Of a DNA stretch of 37,270 bases, positions 32,151 through 37,270 are shown one piece after another. The notes below the pieces were generated by a model. The model saw only the letters and a list, made by a program, of their open reading frames with translations. It was not told the DNA's origin and searched no databases. Origin of the DNA: Parcubacteria group bacterium Greene1014_15 (GTDB lineage Bacteria; Patescibacteriota; Minisyncoccia; Phycocordibacterales; VMGT01); the NCBI GenBank assembly GCA_007376725.1, contig VMGT01000005.1, forward strand, positions 1-37,270, in the 5' to 3' direction. The stretch's first letter is position 1, and every line of letters begins with the position of its first letter. Position numbers and translations under genes: made by a program.

Positions 32151-32861
32151 TCACTTAAGAAAATGAAATGTTTTAATCATGTGTTCGATCATCTTTTTGT
32201 CATCGTCCTCATTAAAATGGACCTCAACAAAATAATAACTATGACCATACTTCTCAAAATATATCCGGAGAGATTCTCGACTACTTTCTGAATCTGAATA
32301 ATCGATAAATAGGTCCATCCCGTGCATTGTAGCATCGGGAGTCATCCCTTGTTTTTTGAAACGCTCGTCAAAATAGGTACTTTCTCCTATGAATTCCGGG
32401 AGACTTTTTGGAGAGATACTGATAGCCAGGAGGGTAGCATGTCCTTTAGGATATACAAGTGGATTAACGTGCTTGAGTGAATTAATATAAATATATGATT
32501 CTATTTCCTTATTACTACTCTCACCCCTCTCTATCCAAAACCCCGTCGGATACTCCATAGTAAAACCATATTCTTTGTTGACGTAGGTCTGCCATTCAAT
32601 ACCGGGAACTTCGGGGATCGTTTTATCTCGGAATCGTTCCCCCCAACTTCTAATGTCAACAGACCCCTGGGGTTTTCCTAGCGGCTGAGGAATGGTCATG
32701 GGCGTTGGTGGTATTGATGGTAGCGGCGGCATAGAGATATTCTGTATCTGCCGTCTGCCCATATACTCTTTCAATAGGCTCCATCCTATGTATCCAATAC
32801 TGCCTCCGATCGTAATAAATATAGTAAAAAGAAAAAATTTGGGGCGTGAAATTTTGTGCAT
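32151..32861 (-). CDS. Membrane-anchored protein with PsbP-like domain, 236 aa
   Basis: N-terminal transmembrane helix at about 9-31 (FFLFTIFITIGGSIGYIGWSL), a Pro-rich linker (MPPLPSIPPTPMTIPQPLG), and a C-terminal alpha/beta domain starting WQTYVNKEYGFTMEYPTGFWI and ending KMIEHMIKTFHFL. The phrase YGFTMEYP...W and the final IxxSFxF-like strand are typical of the PsbP-like domains found as lipoproteins in many bacteria. The domain would lie outside the membrane. The gene is read in the same direction as the surface protein 230 nt ahead. The 31984-32150 gap shows no gene. Confidence 0.65.
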   Translation of the reverse strand: MHKISRPKFFLFTIFITIGGSIGYIGWSLLKEYMGRRQIQNISMPPLPSIPPTPMTIPQPLGKPQGSVDIRSWGERFRDKTIPEVPGIEWQTYVNKEYGFTMEYPTGFWIERGESSNKEIESYIYINSLKHVNPLVYPKGHATLLAISISPKSLPEFIGESTYFDERFKKQGMTPDATMHGMDLFIDYSDSESSRESLRIYFEKYGHSYYFVEVHFNEDDDKKMIEHMIKTFHFLK

Positions 32862-32935
32862 ACTCTAATAGTTATCTTTTAATCCTTCTTTTCCAATAGT
32901 ATCAAAGTTTTCCTGACTTCCGCAATGCAGCACCC

Positions 32936-33142
32936 TCACTTCTTGCGGATAACGTCGTAGAGCATCCGTTGTTCCTTATCCATTTGGAGAACAATCTTCG
33001 TTGGAGCTATCGTGTCGGGAAGCGTACAGACGAGCTCATACATCGTATGCGTGAGCTCGCTTGCCCGCTTCACACTCATGCCTTCGTCTTTGATTGCTGA
33101 TAATATTTTTGCCCGTTGTTCAGGGCTGATGTACTGTGCCAT
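32936..33142 (-). CDS. Small HTH-like ORF, 68 aa, probably a transposase remnant
   Basis: MAQYISPEQRAKILSAIKDEGMSVKRASEL looks like the first helices of an IS-type (IS481/IS3) transposase helix-turn-helix. The second half (THTMYELVCTLPDTIAPTKIVL...) no longer fits that family. No ribosome site is obvious. It is either a chimeric remnant or a small regulator. Confidence 0.4.
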   Translation of the reverse strand: MAQYISPEQRAKILSAIKDEGMSVKRASELTHTMYELVCTLPDTIAPTKIVLQMDKEQRMLYDVIRKK

Positions 33143-33186
33143 ATATATGTACGTTAAGCCCTACTAATGCGATAATGCGAGGGCAG

Positions 33187-33198
33187 TACTGTACAGTA
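33187..33198. promoter_or_regulatory. 12-bp palindrome TACTGTACAGTA before the HExxH gene
   Basis: A perfect palindrome ends 1 nt before the ATG at 33200. It holds CTGTACAG, a LexA-like dyad, but as a single short site it could be chance. No Shine-Dalgarno is present in that place. Confidence 0.3.
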
Positions 33199-33199
33199 T

Positions 33200-33853
33200 A
33201 TGGGGTACACTCCAGTGAGAGAGCGCAATCCAGCTTGTTTTTTGGACAAAGGTTTCTTGACTATAGCAGATATCAATAAAATTGAAGACCGACTTAACGA
33301 TACTGATGTGGATATATATATTGATAAGAAATTTCTAAACAAATTGAAGGCGTTAGCTGCGTATGTTGACTTTGGCTTTGCATCTTTGAAAGCGATAAAG
33401 AGAGGCAATCCACTGACTTATTCCAATGACCTAATACTAGCTGATAGTCCGACAAAAGTTTCTGGCCAAGACTTGACCCACGAAATGTTTCATGCAATTT
33501 TTGATTTACATGACGATGAGCTCAGTTCTGCACAAATACCAGATGATGAGGCTTTGACAGCTTATTTTGACTTCGTTGTGCAAATTGGATTTCAAAGGCT
33601 GATACCGGTTGAAAAAGAATTAGAGAAAGCAAGAAATGGGAAAAAGTGCAACCAAAGAATATTTAATAAGAGTCTAGACGGTTTTGAATCTGAGTTGACT
33701 AATTTTCTGATCACAGGTAATGGAAATAAATTCCTGCCAATCCTTCCTCAGGCTCTTGAATTGATGAAACAATTAACTGGATTCAATGTTCCCATTACAG
33801 AAATTGTCAACCGGTATCGCAACGGAGAATGTGGTGTATGTATAGCGAAATAG
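33200..33853 (+). CDS. Putative zinc metallopeptidase-like protein, 217 aa
   Basis: The motif DLTHEMFHAIFD (residues about 92-103) gives HExxH, the zinc-binding helix of many metallopeptidases; it is preceded by a strand with a substrate-like edge (TYSNDLILADSPTKVSGQ), as in gluzincin or minimal-zincin folds. The third ligand is not certain; E in LHDDE or in PDDEALTAYFDF is possible. No signal peptide, so the protein is probably cytoplasmic. A later part, LTNFLITGNGNKFLP and beyond, is helical. The codon use is AT-richer than that of the core genes. Its TAG coincides with the left target repeat of the MITE at 33864. Confidence 0.6.
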   Translation: MGYTPVRERNPACFLDKGFLTIADINKIEDRLNDTDVDIYIDKKFLNKLKALAAYVDFGFASLKAIKRGNPLTYSNDLILADSPTKVSGQDLTHEMFHAIFDLHDDELSSAQIPDDEALTAYFDFVVQIGFQRLIPVEKELEKARNGKKCNQRIFNKSLDGFESELTNFLITGNGNKFLPILPQALELMKQLTGFNVPITEIVNRYRNGECGVCIAK

Positions 33854-34061
33854 TATCAGGCAGGAATGGCACTGCCTTAAGCAACTTTTCTTGGAAAAAC
33901 AGGGAGACACAAAGGCGAAGAGTCCTCGCCCTCATCGAGGCTCTCGTTGAGAGCGAGCGGAATTTCAGGCATTTCAGGAAAGCTCTATCCCAACGGTTTG
34001 TACCCGAAGCCCTCAATGCCACAGGGTTTTCCCTTAAGGCAGTGCCATTCGTATCAGGCAG
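33853..34061. mobile_element. MITE D: 187-bp element with 18-bp TIR and 11-bp target duplication
   Basis: GAATGGCACTGCCTTAAG (33864-33881) is exactly inverted at 34033-34050. Both sides carry the direct repeat GTATCAGGCAG (33853-33863 and 34051-34061). The interior has a hairpin (GCTCTC-GTT-GAGAGC) and no transposase. Insertion took place over the stop codon of the HExxH gene, whose TAG is kept by the left repeat. The clean duplication suggests a recent insertion. A full-length helper transposase is not in the window. Confidence 0.9.
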
Positions 34062-34293
34062 CAATTCCAATGATTAAGTGTGACAGCAAGGTTTTCCTCA
34101 GCAAAGTAGATAAAATAGACATCTGCAATCGATAAGGCAGTATTAATGCAAATCTCACTGCCAGACTGGTAATAAGCATCTTCTTTGTCTAATCATTCTA
34201 TGATATGTTTATTATATTCAGATAGAATAAACTCGTAAACTTTTTGTAGGAGTTATAACAGCTTATAAATGTTCCTATATAATTTCTAAAATA

Positions 34294-34632
34294 ATGTTAA
34301 CTCTCGCTCCTTTTATTTTTTTAACTTCAGTAAGTATTATCAGCTTTATTGTTATACATTTCCGTAAATCTAGTGAGTACATTTCATTTTATTCTCTCAT
34401 CAGTTTTTATATTTTCCTTACCGGTGGTATTCCTTGGTACCACATCCGCAGTTTTGAAATGTGGAGTGATGTAAATCATTGGTTTTTCACAGCAGCAATA
34501 CTTCTGAGCGTTCTACACTTCCTTCTTAAACCACGAACTAAAAGTGTCTTCCATTGGCTAGCGATAGTAGCAATGATAGGGGGGGTATTCTTCTTGATGA
34601 TCAGTCCCTTTCCATATTTTATGGATGTATGA
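34294..34632 (+). CDS. Small membrane protein, 112 aa, four transmembrane segments
   Basis: Hydrophobic segments at about 3-22, 28-48, 62-78 and 87-107 (FIFLTSVSIISFIVIHF, SFYSLISFYIFLTGGIPWY, HWFFTAAILLSVLHFLL, WLAIVAMIGGVFFLMI). No motif or family is recognised and no Shine-Dalgarno is clear before ATG 34294. Base composition is AT-rich, like its neighbour. It stands alone after the MITE. Confidence 0.55.
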   Translation: MLTLAPFIFLTSVSIISFIVIHFRKSSEYISFYSLISFYIFLTGGIPWYHIRSFEMWSDVNHWFFTAAILLSVLHFLLKPRTKSVFHWLAIVAMIGGVFFLMISPFPYFMDV

Positions 34633-34704
34633 TTGGACATTATAGTTAGCGGCATATCCTTTAGCAGCCAGAATCTCGGAGCGCTAATGAACAGTAAAGA
34701 AAAA

Positions 34705-34854
34705 GAGCCAGCCGTGGTAGATAGCGCGCTGGCTCGTGGTGAGTAGTAACGCCGCCAAATCCTCGCGGATTTTGGCGCGGTACATTGTCACCTCGTAGAA
34801 AGAACTGAAAGAACTATGTGGCTGGTGAGGGGGTAAGGCTGTCCTTCACCAGCC
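34705..34854. repeat. Cluster of three hairpins before the recombinase fragment
   Basis: GAGCCAGC/GCTGGCTC (34705-34735), CGCCAAATCC/GGATTTTGGCG (34753-34777) and GGCTGGTGA/TCACCAGCC (34820-34854) follow each other within 150 bp. The first may terminate transcription; the others have no assigned role. There is no gene in 34633-34876. Confidence 0.55.
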
Positions 34855-34876
34855 TTCGCTCAGACACCTGCACGGC

Positions 34877-35500
34877 GTGGTAAAGCAGCCATTGCAGATG
34901 CCGTATCGCGAAACGCATGAGCAAGAGGTGGCTGCACGCGAGGACCTAGTGAGCGCCCAGCGGCGCGCCTACGATGCGTGCGTTCAGCAGATAGACAACC
35001 TCCTCCGGCTCAAGCTCTCCCCAAGCAATACGGATGGAAGCCTCTTGAGTGATGAAGAGTACGGTAAGCAAAAAGCCCGGCTGTTGGCTGAAAAAGTGCG
35101 ACTGGAAGAAAAACTGCGGGACACAGAGCATCACGTTGAACACTGGCTCGACATAGCAGAAAAGACGTTTATGTTTGCCTGTCATGCCCGAGAATGGTTT
35201 ATGCGCGGAACTCTGGAAGACAAGCGACAGATTCTCATGGCCATCGGTTCGAACCTCGTGCTGAAAGACAAAAAACTCCGTATTGAAGCCACAAAACCGT
35301 TCTTTATACTCGCAGCAGGACTCAAAAGTGTGCACCAAGAAAACGGGGCGTTCGAACCTCTCAAAAACGGCGCAACTAAGCCACAAAAAAGCTATTTTGC
35401 CGTGCCAAATCCTTTATGGCAGGGGCGACAGGACTCGAACCTGCAACCTCTCGTTTTGGAGACGAGGGCTCTACCAATTGAGCTACACCCCTATATGTAA
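34877..35500 (+). pseudogene. C-terminal fragment of a serine recombinase running into tRNA-Trp
   Basis: The frame holds HEQEVAAREDLVSAQRRAYDACVQQIDNLLRLKLS...LLSDEEYGKQKARLLAEKVRLEEKLRD, the coiled-coil domain of large serine recombinases, and ...MAIGSNLVLKDKKLRIEATKPF. The catalytic N-terminus (with the active Ser) and zinc ribbon are absent, so it is truncated. Towards the end it crosses, without its own stop, antisense through the tRNA-Trp gene (GRQDSNLQP) and ends at TAA 35498-35500. It matches the fragment at the left window edge. Confidence 0.75.
35420..35492 (-). tRNA. tRNA-Trp (anticodon CCA)
   Basis: Reverse strand AGGGGTG acceptor pairs with CGCCCCT, discriminator G; anticodon loop CTCCAAA gives CCA; T-arm GCAGGTTCGAGTCCTGT. 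The 3' end faces the recombinase fragment, as at tRNA-Gln. Confidence 0.95.
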
Positions 35501-35547
35501 TTTCTATGCTATCATACGACCGCATAATCGTCAGTCTGTATACAACT

Positions 35548-35574
35548 TCGCCCCTCTGGTTCACAGAGGGGCGA
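35548..35574 (-). terminator. Hairpin terminator, TCGCCCCTCTG stem
   Basis: A perfect 11-bp stem with 5-nt loop, 4 nt past the stop of the 230-aa gene and before tRNA-Trp. U tract weak. Confidence 0.7.
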
Positions 35575-35577
35575 TGT

Positions 35578-36270
35578 TTAGCTGAGGCAGAGCTTTGTGT
35601 AGACTTTTTCGAGCAACCTTGTGCCTTCTTCGGCGTTGTCGTAGAGGCGCAAGCTCTCGACCCTTGGTTCATACAGACCCTTGTTGTCGTATGTATCAAG
35701 CACGGCAGAAAACATATTCCAGACAAGCTGATTTTCTTCGTCCGACGATGTCATCCATCGAAAGGACGTGCTGATACGCTGCTCATGGAACCACGCAAAT
35801 GGATGTGTTGATCTGGCATGCCTTTCTCGATACTTCTTGCTCGGTTCGCTTTCTTCCATATCGTCCGCGATCAACATGCTAAACGGCATGGCAGAAAACC
35901 GCTTTTTACATAACGCAGAGAACGCAGCACGAACCGAAACATGTGGGAACACAATGCCAATATACGGATCCGTCCGCACGTCTCCTGCATGGCCCGAACA
36001 GCACTCATCTGTAAGCCACTTAAGATCAATGATTCTTTTGACTATCGACCGAATGCCCGCATCGGCAAATAGTGCTACTCTGCCGCTCACAAAGCCGACG
36101 CGAAAAAACAACTCCCAAAGTTCATCGTGTGATAACTCATTCTTGGTTCTTATATCCTGAGCACGATCCCAGTTGAGAAAGAGGGCGCTTAGTATCATGT
36201 CGCAATTGTTTGGCGGAATTTCAGCATCGAAACCACAGGCACGTCGCAAAACATCATATGCGCAAGCCAT
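35578..36270 (-). CDS. Unknown protein, 230 aa
   Basis: Start at ATG 36270 (MACAYDVLRRACGF), after AAGGGGGA; the track adds 15 residues. Soluble and mostly helical, cysteine-rich at first (ACAYDVLRRACG, LTDECCSGHAGD). Middle part TDPYIGIVFPHVSVRAAFSALCKKRF, then an acidic/basic patch DDMEESEPSKKYRERHARS. No domain recognised. It sits by itself upstream of tRNA-Trp with its own terminator; an accessory gene is likely. Confidence 0.7.
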   Translation of the reverse strand: MACAYDVLRRACGFDAEIPPNNCDMILSALFLNWDRAQDIRTKNELSHDELWELFFRVGFVSGRVALFADAGIRSIVKRIIDLKWLTDECCSGHAGDVRTDPYIGIVFPHVSVRAAFSALCKKRFSAMPFSMLIADDMEESEPSKKYRERHARSTHPFAWFHEQRISTSFRWMTSSDEENQLVWNMFSAVLDTYDNKGLYEPRVESLRLYDNAEEGTRLLEKVYTKLCLS

Positions 36271-36391
36271 ACTTCCCCCTTGGTAAAATAGCCATATCCA
36301 GACTACTTTATACAATAGTATTAAATTTGTGTCAATTACAAAAAACCGCCTGTTGGGGGCTTTTTGACATTAAACCAACGATACAACTATA

Positions 36392-36550
36392 TTACTTCTT
36401 TGCTTCCTTGTGTGCCAAATGCTGTCTACACCAATTGCAGTATTTTTTAAGGTCAATTTTCCGCTCTACTTGTTTGCGATTTCTCGTAGACCAATAGTTA
36501 ATCCGCTTGCACTTTGAGCACGCCAATTTAATGAGATGATCCTGTGACAT
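36392..36550 (-). CDS. rpmG: Ribosomal protein bL33
   Basis: 52 aa, below the ORF-track cutoff. From ATG 36550: MSQDHLIKLACSKCKRINYW, then LKKYCNWCRQHLAHKEAKK. The two CxxC pairs (CSKC and CNWC) place it in the zinc-binding C+ form of bL33, and the length is normal. It is a structural protein of the large ribosomal subunit near the E site. It stands alone here, without the usual secE/nusG or rpmB neighbours. Confidence 0.92.
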   Translation of the reverse strand: MSQDHLIKLACSKCKRINYWSTRNRKQVERKIDLKKYCNWCRQHLAHKEAKK

Positions 36551-36644
36551 ATTTGGTTAGTTCGCACAGCATACGACAAACATGCAAAAAATGCAAACTC
36601 CAAAAATGTAACTATCCAGAACTTCCCAGTAGACATGTATAATC

Positions 36645-36732
36645 CAGTCATTGCGAGGGCGAAGCCCGAAGCAATCCAGAGTATCGTGACAAAATCCTAG
36701 ATTGCTTCAGGCTTCGCCTTCGCAATGACGGA
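36645..36732. repeat. GTCATTGCGAG-type palindromic element
   Basis: GTCATTGCGAGGGCGAAGCC...GAAGCAATCC is inverted as ...GATTGCTTCAGGCTTCGCCTTCGCAATGAC across 88 bp. Elements with this CATTGCGAG/CTCGCAATG end are common in many bacterial lineages. It lies between mscL and bL33; no gene is inside. Confidence 0.75.
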
Positions 36733-36811
36733 AACAATATTCGCACCGTGCAGGGTAAGGTTCGTATAGTAAACCACCCACTGGGAAATTCTGGGTAGTT
36801 ACCCAAAAATC

Positions 36812-37108
36812 TTACTTCTTCTCATGATCAATTTTTGCAATTTTCTTTGCAACGATAAAAATAATAAGTGCAAGAATGAGAAAATTCAACAGTTCGGCAA
36901 AAAATGAACCAACCGCAATATGTGCAGGACCAATATCTACGACAGCTTCCCTCCAAGCATTCGTGGATAGAAATGGCTGGATACCCGGCATAACCACATC
37001 CTTGACAATGGAATTCACGAGAGTCGTGCTCGCCGTACCCATGATAAAAGCAACTGCCAAAGAGAATATCTTGTACTCTTTTAAAAAAGTCACAAATTCT
37101 TTGAACAT
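36812..37108 (-). CDS. mscL: Large-conductance mechanosensitive channel
   Basis: 98 aa from ATG 37108 (MFKEFVTFLKEYKIF); the track start lies 41 codons too far upstream inside a repeat. The MscL plan is clear: N-terminal amphipathic helix FKEFVTFLKEY, TM1 with small residues (LAVAFIMGTASTTLVNSIVKDVVMPGI), a short periplasmic loop, and TM2 (FFAELLNFLILALIIFIVAKKIAK). It opens under membrane tension and vents solutes on osmotic downshock. The loop and C-terminus are short compared with the 136-residue E. coli protein. Confidence 0.88.
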   Translation of the reverse strand: MFKEFVTFLKEYKIFSLAVAFIMGTASTTLVNSIVKDVVMPGIQPFLSTNAWREAVVDIGPAHIAVGSFFAELLNFLILALIIFIVAKKIAKIDHEKK

Positions 37109-37173
37109 ACATTGAAAGTATAGCATGTGTATATATCCAAACGCATTAGGTTTGCGAATGTTGCCGGGTATAT

Positions 37174-37218
37174 AACTGTGAATTACGAAACTCCCGCACA
37201 CACCTGCTGCGGGAGTTT
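37174..37218. repeat. ACTGTGAATTACGAAAC palindrome, copy 2 (truncated arm)
   Basis: 45 nt are identical to 28274-28318. The left arm is complete, the right arm ends after CGGGAG and runs into TTTTTT, so this copy can work as a rho-independent terminator on the plus strand. It lies upstream of mscL. Confidence 0.85.
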
Positions 37219-37270
37219 TTTCATACATCACAAAACCGCTTCAAGATTGAAGCTTCTGTCTTTCACACAA

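Noticed and set aside
33829-34077. 82-aa ORF on the plus strand over MITE D
   Set aside because: It lies inside the element's inverted repeats, starts within the HExxH gene and has no ribosome site; the frame is a by-product of the palindrome.

Overview
The window reads as a chromosome segment of a small-genome bacterium of the Candidate Phyla Radiation (Patescibacteria), most likely Parcubacteria-like. This is inferred from the gene repertoire, because no rRNA is present. Supporting features are a compact single-copy set (dnaX, serS, topA, dprA, parB, miaA, ftsQ, bL33), a DnaX without the usual cysteine module, a membrane-anchored Clp-like AAA+ protein beside ftsQ, many unassigned small proteins, and tRNA genes without an encoded CCA. 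TGA is used as a stop (for example by the RelA/SpoT gene), so this is the standard bacterial code.

Layout. 1-270: the 3' end of a serine recombinase runs antisense into tRNA-Gln. 400-13230: almost everything is leftward. In transcription order this holds a tandem GNAT protein, serS, the group ftsQ / membrane protein / Clp-like ATPase, a small membrane protein with an RHH regulator, dus, two small genes behind dus, a displaced second dus 3' end, an unknown 268-aa protein, an asparagine-synthetase-like gene behind a peptide leader and attenuator, dnaX, and a SWIB protein with a histone-H1-like tail. 13550-20000: mostly rightward, with dprA, topA, relA/spoT and a CxxCxGxG zinc protein; one unknown gene is leftward. 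20000-28140: parB (leftward), tRNA-Leu, a P-loop kinase, a lipoprotein, an amidase (leftward), a phosphoribosyltransferase followed by two tandem paralogous small zinc proteins, a peroxiredoxin (leftward), miaA and a fatty-acid desaturase. 28140-29460: a scrap yard of palindromes, a decayed IS200-type transposase, a DDE transposase fragment and a truncated PP2C phosphatase. 29490-34640: accessory genes, namely a large LamG/SH3 surface protein, a membrane-anchored lipoprotein-like protein, an HExxH protein interrupted exactly at its stop codon by a 187-bp MITE, and a small membrane protein. 34640-37270: a second recombinase fragment running into tRNA-Trp, an unknown gene, bL33 and mscL.

How it fits together. 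The leftward core couples tRNA charging (SerRS), cell division (FtsQ) and a membrane AAA+ machine, and further on asparagine metabolism with the replication clamp loader. The rightward core handles DNA uptake and recombination (DprA), supercoiling (TopA) and the stringent response. Accessory material sits at recognisable insertion points: beside tRNA genes, behind the 3' end of dus, and in MITEs between genes.

Most interesting items: the duplicated dus 3' end that carries a promoter in both copies; the Phe-rich leader peptide with a terminator in front of the AspRS-like gene; two recombinase C-termini whose frames continue antisense through tRNA genes; a MITE with perfect 18-bp inverted repeats and an 11-bp target duplication; and the membrane-anchored Clp-like protein whose first ATPase site has lost its key residues.
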